Positions 8,437 through 16,947 are shown, numbered from the stretch's first letter. The stretch is 64,000 bases of DNA from Niabella sp. (GCF_030150205.1 NZ_JASLGT010000034.1:152657-216656), one strand, 5' to 3'. Notes: generated from the letters alone by a model not told the origin. A program made the numbers and translations.

Positions 8437-8910
8437 TGGTGCCCGCAGATGGCGCAGAAAAAACGCAGCAATAAATAGTTATTTGCGTAGATCAGCGAGA
8501 ATGATCCGCGTAAATCAGCGGGAAAGAATTCCCGCAGATGGCGCAGAAAAAATAATCATCCGCGAAGATCAGCGGAAAAGATCCGCGTTAATCAGCGGGA
8601 AAGAAGCCTCGCGGATAACGCAGAAAAGGTTGATGGAATAATCAGCGAAGATCAGTGAAAAAAGATCCGCGTTAATCAGCGGGAAAGAAGCCTCGCGGAT
8701 AACGCAGAAGAGGTTGATGGAATAATCAGCGAAGATCAGCGAAAAAAGATCCGCGCCAATCAGCGGGAGAGACGTCCCGCAGATGAACGAAGAAAAGGCA
8801 AACGGAAAAATCAGCGTAGATCAGCGGAAAAAAATCCGCGCCAATCAGCGGGAAAGAAGCCTCGCGGATAACGCAGAAAAAATAGAAATCAGCGAAGATC
8901 CGCGGGAAAC
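8437..8910 (+). repeat. REP-like array, about 5-6 units of ~84-85 bp
   Basis: The whole 479-bp gap between the MdaB-like gene and the GxxExxY gene is filled with a degenerate tandem repeat. Two short modules alternate: CCCGCAGATGGCGCAGAAAA-type and TCCGCG-(T/C)-AATCAGCGGGAAA-type. AGCCTCGCGGATAACGCAG recurs at 8605, 8689 and 8858, giving a period of about 84 bp. The second module is a small imperfect hairpin (CCGC/GCGG), as in REP sequences. A 64-codon open frame inside (8783-8977) is made of repeat sequence and is not called. The same repeat occurs at 9343-9447 and 10979-11250 in the same orientation. Confidence 0.85.
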
Positions 8911-8911
8911 A

Positions 8912-9289
8912 TTACAGCCCGTTAACTTTCCTAAAAATCGATTTGGAAATATCATCAACATTGAAATTGACAAGTAACCCCAATTTTAATCCAGACAATT
9001 TTAAATAGGTGATCACTTGTTTATGATGAACGTCCAACAGTGTTTCAACAGATTTTACTTCAATGATAACCTTGTGTTCCACTAAAAGATCAATCCGGTA
9101 TCCGATGTCAAGTTTTATAGATCCATATACCATCGGTAAGCCCACCTGTCTGGCAAAACATAATCCGTTTTGGTGTAATTCAAATTCCAGCGCCGCTTCA
9201 TATGCCGATTCCAGCAGTGCGGGGCCTAAGTTGTTATATACATTGAAGATGCATCCACGGATGCCATAAGACAATTCATTTTCGGTCAT
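8912..9289 (-). CDS. GxxExxY protein, PD-(D/E)XK nuclease-like
   Basis: 125 residues, the normal length of the GxxExxY family (Pfam groups it with the PD-(D/E)XK nucleases). Seen: the signature region NLGPALLESAYEAALEFEL that gives the family its name and YRIDLLVEHKVIIEVKSVE, a classic D-x(n)-ExK nuclease active site (Asp, then Glu-Val-Lys). The family's biological role is not established; it is expanded in Bacteroidota, Planctomycetes and related phyla. The stop codon lies directly against the REP-like array to its right end (array ends 8910, stop at 8912), and the array resumes 53 bp upstream of the start (9343), so the gene is enclosed by direct copies of the repeat. No partner gene is on its strand. 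Confidence 0.88.
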   Translation of the reverse strand: MTENELSYGIRGCIFNVYNNLGPALLESAYEAALEFELHQNGLCFARQVGLPMVYGSIKLDIGYRIDLLVEHKVIIEVKSVETLLDVHHKQVITYLKLSGLKLGLLVNFNVDDISKSIFRKVNGL

Positions 9290-9342
9290 GATTCATAGGT
9301 TTTAAGTGTTATGAATAAAGTTAATAAAAGAAAATATAAATT

Positions 9343-9447
9343 CCCGTAGATGGCGCAGAAAGCGAACTGAAAGATCTACGTAGATCTATGGGAAAGCTCA
9401 GCGAAATCAGCGGAAAAAATCTGCGTAAATCCGCGGGAAAAAACAAT
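9343..9447 (+). repeat. REP-like array, second stretch
   Basis: One to one and a half units of the same repeat as 8437-8910 in the same orientation: a CCCGTAGATGGCGCAGAAAG module, a diverged middle and two hairpin modules ending ATCCGCGGGAAAAA. It ends 14 bp before the aldo/keto reductase start, so that gene's promoter must lie in or next to the repeat. Confidence 0.8.
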
Positions 9448-9461
9448 AAAATATTCAAATT

Positions 9462-10448
9462 ATGGAATATAGAAAATTAGGAGATACAGACCTTGAACTA
9501 TCTGTAATTACACATGGAGCCTTTGCCATCGGCGGCAATATGTGGGGCGGTAATGAAAAACAGGATTCAATCGATTCCATCCACGCCTCCTTAGACCATG
9601 GTGTTACCTCAATAGACACGGCACCATTCTATGGCTTTGGATTGAGCGAGGAACTAGTGGGCGAGGCCATCAAAGGAAAGGATCGCTCCAAAATACAATT
9701 GCTCACCAAATTCGGACTGGTATGGGACGGCAGTAATAATGGTAAAGGCGAGTTCTTCTTTGATGCGGCAGATAGTGGCAAGACCATTCCCGTTTACAAA
9801 TATGCATCCAAAGAAAATGTAATCAAAGAAACACAAGAAAGCTTAAAGCGCCTGGGGACCGATTATATCGACCTGCTGCAACTGCACTGGCCGGATGCCA
9901 CCACACCCATCAGCGAAACCATGGAAGCACTGGAGTTGCTGATCCGGCAAGGTAAAATACGCGCTGCCGGCGTAAGCAATTATAGCGTAGTACAATTGCA
10001 GGAAGCAACTCAAACCCTGAAACCTGCCAGCAACCAGGTATCTTACAGCATGCTCAACCGTGGCATTGAAAAAGACCTGGTGCCTTATGCACAGGAAACA
10101 CATACCGGTATTATAGTATATAGCCCCATGGAACGCGGATTATTGACCGGTAAATATTTTAAAGAAAATAGTTTAAAGAGCGATGACCACCGCAATGGGT
10201 ATTTTACACAATTTGACCTGGAAAAAGTAAAGACCCTGTTGAAAACCATCGAACCCATTGCCGCAAGTAAAGATGCAACACTGGCACAACTGGTATTGCG
10301 CTGGACCACCCTGCAACCGGGCATCAGCGTGGTATTGGCCGGCGCACGCAATGCCGCACAATCGATCGCTAATGCGGAGGCAATGCATCTTAAACTTACG
10401 GCGGAGGAATTGCAATTCATCAATCAACAGCTTGCCGGTTTGCAATAA
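9462..10448 (+). CDS. Aldo/keto reductase
   Basis: 328 residues with the TIM-barrel aldo/keto reductase pattern. The catalytic tetrad can be placed at Asp52 and Tyr57 (SIDTAPFYGFG), Lys83 (LTKFG) and His142 (LLQLHWPD). The C-terminal NADPH-binding part is present (LVLRWTTLQPGISVVLAGAR, then AIANAEA). The sequence is close to the group annotated as predicted oxidoreductases (AKR11/13-like). Substrate unknown. It is followed after 33 bp by a VOC protein gene on the same strand, probably one transcript; detoxification of reactive aldehydes such as methylglyoxal would fit both products but is an inference. Confidence 0.92.
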   Translation: MEYRKLGDTDLELSVITHGAFAIGGNMWGGNEKQDSIDSIHASLDHGVTSIDTAPFYGFGLSEELVGEAIKGKDRSKIQLLTKFGLVWDGSNNGKGEFFFDAADSGKTIPVYKYASKENVIKETQESLKRLGTDYIDLLQLHWPDATTPISETMEALELLIRQGKIRAAGVSNYSVVQLQEATQTLKPASNQVSYSMLNRGIEKDLVPYAQETHTGIIVYSPMERGLLTGKYFKENSLKSDDHRNGYFTQFDLEKVKTLLKTIEPIAASKDATLAQLVLRWTTLQPGISVVLAGARNAAQSIANAEAMHLKLTAEELQFINQQLAGLQ

Positions 10449-10481
10449 TGCCATACCGGCAGGCTGTAAAAAATACATACA

Positions 10482-10976
10482 ATGGAACAACGTACATCAA
10501 CCAATGGTTTTAGCCGTGCCAATCATGTAGGCATTACGGTAAAGAATCTTGAAGAGTCGATCGCCTTCTATGAAGCGTTAACGGGGGTGAAAATATCCAA
10601 CCGGGACGAGATCGGGGGTAAACGAATGGCCCAGGTACAGGGATTGGAAAACACCCTGATCCGCTACGCCAACCTGCACCTGGATAACCTGAATATCGAC
10701 ATACTGGAATATGTCATTCCAGAAGCAGAAAAAGCGTCCTATAAGAATAACCAGATCAGTGCCATGCACCTTTGTTTTGAAGTGGATGATATGGAGGCGG
10801 CGCTTAAACGCCTAAAGGAAATAGGCGTGGAGCCGGAAGGGGAGCCCATTGTATTCCAGGAGGAAGATGGATTAAAATCCGGGTTTGGTACGGCTGTGGT
10901 TTATTTCCAGGATCCGGACGGCACGAATTTGGAACTGATCGCCCCACAAGGTCCGTTTAAACGGAACGGACAATAG
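10482..10976 (+). CDS. VOC superfamily protein (glyoxalase/dioxygenase fold)
   Basis: 164 residues with two beta-alpha-beta-beta-beta modules of the vicinal oxygen chelate fold: NHVGITVKNLEESIAFYEAL (about residues 10-30) and AMHLCFEVDDMEAALKRL (about 86-104), ending with YFQDPDGTNLELIAP. Metal-ligand candidates are His in the first strand (NHVGIT), His in AMHLCF and Glu in NLELIAP. Sequence resembles lactoylglutathione-lyase-like and methylmalonyl-CoA-epimerase-like members; the exact reaction is not resolvable. Likely cotranscribed with the upstream aldo/keto reductase. The REP-like repeat begins two bases after its stop codon. Confidence 0.88.
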   Translation: MEQRTSTNGFSRANHVGITVKNLEESIAFYEALTGVKISNRDEIGGKRMAQVQGLENTLIRYANLHLDNLNIDILEYVIPEAEKASYKNNQISAMHLCFEVDDMEAALKRLKEIGVEPEGEPIVFQEEDGLKSGFGTAVVYFQDPDGTNLELIAPQGPFKRNGQ

Positions 10977-10978
10977 AG

Positions 10979-11250
10979 GAAACGATCCCGCAGATGGCGC
11001 AGAGGCAATGCAGTGATAGGGAAGCTATCCGCGTAGATCAGCGAGAAAAATCTGCGCAAATCAGCGGGAGAAAATTCCCGCAGATGACGCAGAAAAGGTA
11101 GGTGGAACCATCCGCGTAAATCAGCGGGAAACAGATCCGCGCGAATCAGCGGGAGAAAATTCCCGCAGATGACGCAGAAAAGGCAGGTGGAATCATCCGC
11201 GTAGATCAGCGGGAAACAGATCCGCGCGAATCAGCGGGAAATACCCATCG
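10979..11250 (+). repeat. REP-like array, third stretch (about 3 units, 85-bp period)
   Basis: Same repeat and orientation as 8437-8910. The CCCGCAGATGACGCAGAAAA module recurs at 11075 and 11160, an exact 85-bp period, and each is followed by two hairpin modules (ATCCGCGTAAATCAGCGGGA type). It fills the space between the VOC stop codon and the end of the fucosidase gene. These two units are more alike than those at 8.5 kb, suggesting recent duplication here. Confidence 0.85.
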
Positions 11251-11252
11251 CG

Positions 11253-13484
11253 TCATTCAAAAAAATCGAGTTCTGCAATTGATACGCTATTATCCCGCGC
11301 AGCGGTTTCTGTGGCTTCTATGCGGATATACCTTGTTGTGAATGCCTGTTTAAAGGCATGAAGCCGTGTAACCGGATCGTTGATCAGGTTGCCAAATTCA
11401 AAGACATCGGCATTCGTCCAATGGCTGCCATCGGTGCTGATCTGGATGGTTCCCTTACTCATAAGACCCGCTTTGTTTTGCGCATGCGGGGTATAGGAAA
11501 AGCTTTTGAGTGTATAAACCTTACCCAGATCCAGCGCTATAAAACCATGACCCGAGGCGGGTGTTGACTGCCACCAGGTTTTTTCATCAGCATCAAAAGC
11601 GAGCGCCGCACTATGTTGTGCGGTATCGCCGCTTGTAGCCAGCAGCTTCCAGTTTTGTTTTATCAGACCAAAGGTTTGACTGGCTACCGGACCGCTACTG
11701 TTCTTACTGATGGCCATGGCCTTTACCGGGCCGCGTACTACGGTAAAAGGTGCCACGTAAACAGGTGATGATGTTGTAGGAGTAGTGCCGTCTGTTGTAT
11801 AACGGATCTCGATACCGGTGCCCAGGTTCTTCAATGTATTTTCACCATGGGGCTTCCAGTTAAACGCCGGCTGATAGGGGGCAATGGTTACCAGTCCGCT
11901 TGCGCTTCGCGTTAACTGCAGTTGCGGCGGACGCATTTTATAATAATGCGCGGTAATATTGCTGATGGCGGGTGTGGCCCTGGAGCTGAGGATGCGGATC
12001 CGGAATCGGCTGGAGGTGGTTTCAGGAAAGCGCAGGATCCGCTTGTACCCGATGTTGGTGGCCGCGGCAATTTCTTTCCATTGCCCGTCGATCCAGGCGT
12101 CTGCGGCGTGTTGTTCCACGCGCTCGCCGTTTGTGGTAATGGCTTCCTGCAGCACCAGGCGGTTGATGGTAACCGGCTGCGGAGTACGGATGATGAGCTC
12201 CGGCTGCTGTTCCTTTAGCAATACAAAACTTCGCGGATCGGCGTCCAGTACGGGTTTGGGCCCGGTTGCACTTTTAAAAAGATTGACCGCATAGGTTTCA
12301 CGGATGCGGGCTCCCGCTTCTTTTAAAACGGACACGTCTTCGTTCGAAAAGCGGCCCTCGCGGTTTGGAGGTATATTAAGCAGGAAGGTTGAGTTGCCAC
12401 CCAGGGAGCGTTCATAAATATCAAATACATCATCGGCGCTCCGCACTTTTTGAGCCGTTTCATCGCGATAGAACCAGCCTTCGCGGATCGAAGTATTGGT
12501 CTCTGCCTGCTGATAATGCAGGTAGCGGCCTTTATATAACTGCTCCCGGCTGCCAAGGTCATTAGCGGTAAGGTCCGGAAAGCTGTTCATCTGATTGGGG
12601 TCTTCATTAAACGGGATCACATTCCATTCCGTGCTTCTTGTTTTACCGGCTTCATTGCCGCACCAGCGGATATCCTGTTTGCCAAAGATCACGGCCTTTG
12701 GGGCAAGGGTGTGGATGAGCTTTTTCCAGGCGGCGTAATTATATTGCTGACCACCCTTTGTTTTGGGATGCGCCCCATCAAACCATACTTCATCCACCGG
12801 TCCGTATTCGGTCAGCAGTTCAAACAACTGGTTCAGGAAATATTCATTGTAGTCGTCTGCTTCAAATTGAAAAGTGGTCTTGTTTTTAAACGGGCGACCC
12901 GCTACCGGGCGGGGAATGGTACGGGTGGTATACTTGCTTAAATTGCCATAAAGCCCGTCGGGACTTTCGATCTGGAAAAGATCCGCGGGGGAAAGATAGA
13001 TGCCCAGTTTGAGCCCGTATTTTTTACACGATGCACTCAGGTCTTTGAGAATATCGCCTTTCCCATTGCGGAAACCGGAGGCCATGATGCCATGGCCATG
13101 CTTGGTGTAGCGGCTTTGCCAGAGTACAAACCCATCATGGTGCTTTACGGTAAGAATCACCATCTTCATGCCGGCGGCCTTCATGGCGGCACACCATTGG
13201 TCGGTGTCCAGCGTTTTCAGATCAAAGATTTTTGGGTCTTCCATTCCATTGCCCCATTCCTTGCGGGTAAAGGTATTGGGCCCAACATGCACAAACGCGA
13301 TAAACTCATTGCGAAGGGCGGCATACTGGTTGGCGGTGGGCACCACCTGCACGGCTTTACTAATAATGGTTTCCTTTGAATCGCCCGGCAGGATGGGGAT
13401 GGTATTGGCCGGTTTAACGGTTTGGGAAAAAGCCGGTACCCATACCGGCAATGCTAACAGCAGGAAAAAAGTCTTAAAGTTCAT
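11253..13484 (-). CDS. Secreted alpha-L-fucosidase (GH29) with C-terminal carbohydrate-binding domains
   Basis: 743 residues from the internal ATG at 13484, which begins a clean signal peptide (MNFKTFFLLLALPVWVPAFS, cut near residue 20); 16 further codons upstream would hide it. The GH29 catalytic barrel covers about residues 40-400: LTVKHHDGFVLWQS, a hallmark of the family, and VDEVWFDGAHP with Asp236 as likely nucleophile. It is followed by a beta-sandwich, a chitobiase/hexosaminidase C-terminal-type segment (EIRYTTDGTTPTTSSPVY) and a discoidin (F5/8 type C) domain (SFSYTPHAQN, TRYIRIEATE). It hydrolyses terminal fucose from glycans outside the cytoplasm. No SusC/SusD pair is nearby. The neighbouring GH16 gene on the same strand suggests a small glycan-degradation group. 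Confidence 0.93.
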   Translation of the reverse strand: MNFKTFFLLLALPVWVPAFSQTVKPANTIPILPGDSKETIISKAVQVVPTANQYAALRNEFIAFVHVGPNTFTRKEWGNGMEDPKIFDLKTLDTDQWCAAMKAAGMKMVILTVKHHDGFVLWQSRYTKHGHGIMASGFRNGKGDILKDLSASCKKYGLKLGIYLSPADLFQIESPDGLYGNLSKYTTRTIPRPVAGRPFKNKTTFQFEADDYNEYFLNQLFELLTEYGPVDEVWFDGAHPKTKGGQQYNYAAWKKLIHTLAPKAVIFGKQDIRWCGNEAGKTRSTEWNVIPFNEDPNQMNSFPDLTANDLGSREQLYKGRYLHYQQAETNTSIREGWFYRDETAQKVRSADDVFDIYERSLGGNSTFLLNIPPNREGRFSNEDVSVLKEAGARIRETYAVNLFKSATGPKPVLDADPRSFVLLKEQQPELIIRTPQPVTINRLVLQEAITTNGERVEQHAADAWIDGQWKEIAAATNIGYKRILRFPETTSSRFRIRILSSRATPAISNITAHYYKMRPPQLQLTRSASGLVTIAPYQPAFNWKPHGENTLKNLGTGIEIRYTTDGTTPTTSSPVYVAPFTVVRGPVKAMAISKNSSGPVASQTFGLIKQNWKLLATSGDTAQHSAALAFDADEKTWWQSTPASGHGFIALDLGKVYTLKSFSYTPHAQNKAGLMSKGTIQISTDGSHWTNADVFEFGNLINDPVTRLHAFKQAFTTRYIRIEATETAARDNSVSIAELDFFE

Positions 13485-13578
13485 GAGGCCTTTGTATGAG
13501 ATTGTTTGAGTTTTTGAAATGTGTTGAGCCATCTGAATTGCTTTTGATAAAATGGCATTGAAAGAAAGATCATCATCA

Positions 13579-13606
13579 CTTCGACCCCCGCGGAGAAGTC
13601 CCTATG
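13579..13606. repeat. Short copy of the 1300-1511 repeat core
   Basis: The 177-bp gap between the two glycosidase genes contains CTTCGACCCCCGCGGAGAAG followed by TCCCTATG, the core of the repeat seen twice at 1300-1511. Shows the family is dispersed in the genome. Confidence 0.5.
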
Positions 13607-13661
13607 GAAACACTGTACACGCACAGCTTTTAACCGGTCTGTTGCCCGATTGTAAAGCACT

Positions 13662-14501
13662 TTATTGGTACACTTTTACCCAGTCTACAATCATTTGTAC
13701 CGGCAACTGTTGCGGATCTACCTTGCCTACCCAGTTGCCGCCCAGCTGCTGGTCAATCAGCAGGTAAAACGGCTGGTCATAAGGCCACTGGCTGGCATCC
13801 ACGCCGGTAATACGTGGATAGGTAAAGGTCTCTTTCCCGTTTACAGTAAATATAATTTTATCCGGGAACCATTTAATGCCAAATGTATTGAATCCATCCC
13901 GGTCAAATGCGGCTGTTCCGGAGTGGGGCGGCTTTTGAGTCTGTTTGAGATCGAGCGTATAATAAGAATGGGTGGTCTGGTAAACCTTGTGCTCAAAATT
14001 CAGGTGCTCCATAATATCGATTTCCCCGTTTTTGGGATAGGCGCCGTATTTATTTTGTTCGGCCAGCATCCACATGGCGGGCCAGGCACCGGTAGCACAC
14101 TCCAGCTTCGCCCTTATTTCAATTTTGCCATATTGAAAGGCGAACTTCCCTTTTGTATAAATACCTCCGGTGATAAACGGTCTTGGATCGGAAATCGTAT
14201 CCGGGCTGCGGATACCGCGGAGGTATACATACCCGCTATCCATCCGGAAACAATCCGGGTGTGTGCTCATGTGCTTGTTCCAATCTGATTTACCCGGTGG
14301 GATCCTTGTCCATTTGGCGGTATCCAGGGCGGCGGTATTAAAATCGTCCTTCCAGACCAGGGTCCATTTTTTTTCGGGCCGGTGTTGCTTTTGAAGATAT
14401 ATATACCGGGCGGAGCGTGTAAAGGGGCGGCTGCAAGCCGTGGCCAGCAGGAGGAGCACCAGGGGTAAAAGGGAAATCTGTTTTATGGTTGTCAATGGCA
14501 T
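13662..14501 (-). CDS. Lipoprotein glycoside hydrolase family 16 (beta-glucanase type)
   Basis: 279 residues from the ATG at 14501; a longer open frame to 14564 would put 21 extra residues in front of the lipoprotein signal. The signal ends LLLLATAC, a lipobox with Cys23, so the enzyme is probably anchored in a membrane or on the cell surface. The GH16 jelly-roll domain is clear: WTLVWKDDFN, GKIEIRAKL, WPAMWML and the catalytic signature GEIDIMEHLNF with Glu160 (nucleophile), Asp162 and Glu165 (acid/base). C-terminal PFYLLIDQQLGGNW and VDWVKVYQ are standard. Substrates of the family are laminarin, lichenin, agar, carrageenan or porphyran; the EIDIME form fits laminarinase/lichenase, but this is not decided by sequence reading. 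Confidence 0.92.
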   Translation of the reverse strand: MPLTTIKQISLLPLVLLLLATACSRPFTRSARYIYLQKQHRPEKKWTLVWKDDFNTAALDTAKWTRIPPGKSDWNKHMSTHPDCFRMDSGYVYLRGIRSPDTISDPRPFITGGIYTKGKFAFQYGKIEIRAKLECATGAWPAMWMLAEQNKYGAYPKNGEIDIMEHLNFEHKVYQTTHSYYTLDLKQTQKPPHSGTAAFDRDGFNTFGIKWFPDKIIFTVNGKETFTYPRITGVDASQWPYDQPFYLLIDQQLGGNWVGKVDPQQLPVQMIVDWVKVYQ

Positions 14502-14599
14502 CGGCAGGTGATTGAATAACCCGCAAGATAGCCACTCAGCCGGAGAAATAGCCCCAATGTGCAAACGGATGCGCAGGCGCCTTGCCGGAAGCGGGTGGT

Positions 14600-14945
14600 T
14601 TAAAGTTCAAGGTTTAACGTTTAAAGTTTCAGGGCGGCCTTCGGGAGACAGGAAGACTTGGGAGACGGGGATTTTGTTTGATGCTGGAGCTGCATCCCTA
14701 GCGGGCGGAGCACAATTTCCGGTTTTTTTTCGGCATAGGATATCAGGTCATCGATCCCATACGTAATCAACTGAAAACTGATTGCTGATAACTGATTGCT
14801 GATTGCTGAGCACCGTTCCAGGTTGGTTCCCGTTTGTTACCTGATGAGCGCTGTTCAATTCCCTGTTCCTTTTCGCATAGGATGTCAGATCATCGATCCC
14901 GCACGTAATCTGCTGAAAACTGATTGCTGATAGCTGAAGGCTGAC
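14600..14945. repeat. Composite non-coding repeats between GH16 and E2 genes
   Basis: The 473-bp gap has no credible gene. 14600-14700 is an inverted copy of a block at 17655-17775 (shared GAAGACTTGGGAGACGGGG, then TTTGATGC-GGAGCTG). 14730-14945 holds a direct repeat with a 143-bp period (GCATAGGAT-TCAG-TCATCGATCCC at about 14732 and 14875, then ACGTAATC-CTGAAAACTGATTGCTGATA). The latter part is rich in CTGATTGCTGATA motifs that also border the repeats at 43, 54 and 63 kb. Confidence 0.6.
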
Positions 14946-14974
14946 TCCTGGAACATTGAACTTGAAACTAAATG

Positions 14975-16294
14975 TCAAATCTCCACCGGAACAAAGCTCT
15001 CCAGCTCTTTCGCAACAGCACTCAGGAAGGTAGCGCCCAGCGCCCCATCTACCACGCGGTGATCGTAGCTCATACTCAGCACCATCATATGCCGGATGGC
15101 GATGCTGTCGCCCTGCGGGGTTTCTACCACAACGGGTCTTTTTTTTATGGCGCCTACGGCAAGGATCGCCACCTGCGGCTGGTTGATGATGGGCGTACCG
15201 GCAAGGCTGCCAAAGGTTCCTACATTGGTAATGGTAAAAGTACCGCCCTGTGTATCTTCCGCCTTTAGCTTATTATTCCGTGCTGCATCTGCCAGGCCGT
15301 TCACGCGTTTGGCCAGGCCTGTCAGGTTCAGCTGGTCGGCATTTTTGATCACGGGTACAATCAGGTTTCCGCTCGGAAGAGCCGTAGCCATCCCGATATT
15401 GATATCTTTTTTAATGATGATCTTGTCGCCGTCGATCGAACTGTTGATCAGCGGAAAACGTTTGATGCACCGGGTAATGGCTTCAATAAACAACGGCATA
15501 AAAGTAATCTTGGTACCTTCCCGTTTTTCAAAATCTTTTTTTACTTTCTCCCGCCACATCACCATATTGGTTACATCGGCTTCGGAGAAGCTGGTCACGT
15601 GCGGACTGGTCTGTTTGCTGCGCACCATGTGCTCTGCGATCAGCTTGCGCATCCGGTCCATTTCAATGATCTCTACATTACTGCCATGGCGGCTGATATC
15701 CAGCGGACCGCTTTGCTGCGCTTCCCTGGCAGGTGCAACCGTTACAGCCGGGGTTGTAACCGGGGCTGCAGGTTGTTGACGGGAGCGGTTGGCCACATAA
15801 TCCAGGATATCATTTTTGGTCACCCGGCCTTCCTTGCCGGTGCCCGGTATCTGTTCCAGCTCGCTCATGGAAATGCCTTCGCTGGCGGCTATATTCAATA
15901 CAAGGGGAGAATAAAATTTTGCGGAAGCTGATCCGGTGGCTGCCGGTTTGATCGTAGAGGAAACGACTTCGGCTTCCTGTGCCGGTTCCGTTACAACGGG
16001 CTCCGGCTGCCGGGCAGGAGCGGGTTCGGGTGCAATCGTTTCGTTTGCTGGGCCCTCCGTCCGGATGCGGGCGATAACCGTACCGATGGGCACTACATCA
16101 TTTTCATTAAAAAGAATGGCTTCAATAATACCACTGGCTGTACTGGGTACCTCACTATCTACTTTATCGGTAGCAATTTCCAGAACGGTTTCGTCCATTT
16201 CCACGGCATCACCCACCTGCTTCAACCATTTTAAGATGGTTGCTTCCATTATGCTTTCTCCTAACTTGGGCATCACCAGATCCTCTAAAGCCAT
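14975..16294 (-). CDS. 2-oxo acid dehydrogenase E2 component (dihydrolipoamide acyltransferase)
   Basis: 439 residues in the standard E2 order. N-terminal lipoyl domain (MPKLGESIMEATILKW, lipoylated Lys44 in ATDKVDSEVP), a flexible Ala/Pro/Glu linker (about 85-120), a peripheral-subunit-binding domain (NIAASEGISMSELEQIPGTG, EGRVTKNDILDYV), a second Ala/Pro linker and the catalytic domain with the conserved C-terminal SYDHRVVDG (His412, Asp416). E2 moves the acyl group from E1 to CoA. No E1 or E3 gene is in the window, so the acyl substrate (pyruvate, branched-chain or 2-oxoglutarate) cannot be assigned; a single lipoyl domain and the sequence style suggest a branched-chain or generic BkdB-like E2. 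dcd lies 116 bp upstream on the same strand. Confidence 0.92.
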   Translation of the reverse strand: MALEDLVMPKLGESIMEATILKWLKQVGDAVEMDETVLEIATDKVDSEVPSTASGIIEAILFNENDVVPIGTVIARIRTEGPANETIAPEPAPARQPEPVVTEPAQEAEVVSSTIKPAATGSASAKFYSPLVLNIAASEGISMSELEQIPGTGKEGRVTKNDILDYVANRSRQQPAAPVTTPAVTVAPAREAQQSGPLDISRHGSNVEIIEMDRMRKLIAEHMVRSKQTSPHVTSFSEADVTNMVMWREKVKKDFEKREGTKITFMPLFIEAITRCIKRFPLINSSIDGDKIIIKKDINIGMATALPSGNLIVPVIKNADQLNLTGLAKRVNGLADAARNNKLKAEDTQGGTFTITNVGTFGSLAGTPIINQPQVAILAVGAIKKRPVVVETPQGDSIAIRHMMVLSMSYDHRVVDGALGATFLSAVAKELESFVPVEI

Positions 16295-16410
16295 AGAACA
16301 ATTGTATTTATTGAATAAATTTAGTTTAAAATGATCAGCCGCCGCAAAAATAGTGATTTTGGTCCTAACTTTCGTTTGTTAGTATTCGTAAAAGGCCTGA
16401 AGTGAACGGG

Positions 16411-16947
16411 TTAAAACTTATTCTTCCACATCATGCTTTCAACGGGCCGGTCGGGCTGACTGCTGTATTTGGCGTTTTTCTTCTGGTTGTATTTGACTTC
16501 AATTTCACCTTCAACAGGGAAATAGATCAACTGCCCGATAGGCATGCCTTTATAGATCTTTACCGGTTGCTTTACGGAGATCTCCAGGGTCCAGTGCCCG
16601 CAAAAGCCTACATCTCCTTTTCCGGCAGTGGCATGAATGTCGATTCCCAGGCGGCCGGTTGAGGATTTGCCTTCGAGAAAGGGTACATGCGCATGTGATT
16701 CGGTGTATTCGAGGGTAACACCCAGGTAAAAAACATGGGGGTAGAGGACAAAGCCTTCATCAGGAATTTCAAAAGAGGCGATCTCATTGTGTTGTTTGGC
16801 ATCCAGCTGGTGGTTTTTGTAGGTAGCCAGCCAGGCGCCCAGGTGCACATCATAAGAATTACTGCCCAGGCAGGCCCGGTCGTAAGGTTTAATAAGAATG
16901 GTTCCCTTCTCCATTTCTTCCAGTATGCGCAGGTCTGATAAGATCAT
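16411..16947 (-). CDS. dcd: dCTP deaminase
   Basis: 178 residues. The protein has the dCTP deaminase/dUTPase fold: MILSDLRILEEMEKGTILI at the N-terminus, SNSYDVHLG, FLEGKSSTGRLGI (phosphate-binding) and HWTLEISV with the catalytic glutamate, then GMPIGQLIYF. It converts dCTP to dUTP, feeding dUMP and thymidylate synthesis. It is divergent from the phosphopantetheinyl transferase gene with 55 bp between starts and upstream of the E2 gene on the same strand. Length is slightly short of E. coli Dcd, as is usual in Bacteroidota. Confidence 0.92.
   Translation of the reverse strand: MILSDLRILEEMEKGTILIKPYDRACLGSNSYDVHLGAWLATYKNHQLDAKQHNEIASFEIPDEGFVLYPHVFYLGVTLEYTESHAHVPFLEGKSSTGRLGIDIHATAGKGDVGFCGHWTLEISVKQPVKIYKGMPIGQLIYFPVEGEIEVKYNQKKNAKYSSQPDRPVESMMWKNKF

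Noticed and set aside
8783..8977. 64-codon open frame on the plus strand in the REP-like array
   Set aside because: It is made of repeat units and runs into the opposite-strand GxxExxY gene; its peptide is a periodic translation of the repeat.
14748..14978. 76-codon open frame on the minus strand before the E2 gene
   Set aside because: Composed of CTGATA repeat sequence; no start context or similarity to a protein family.
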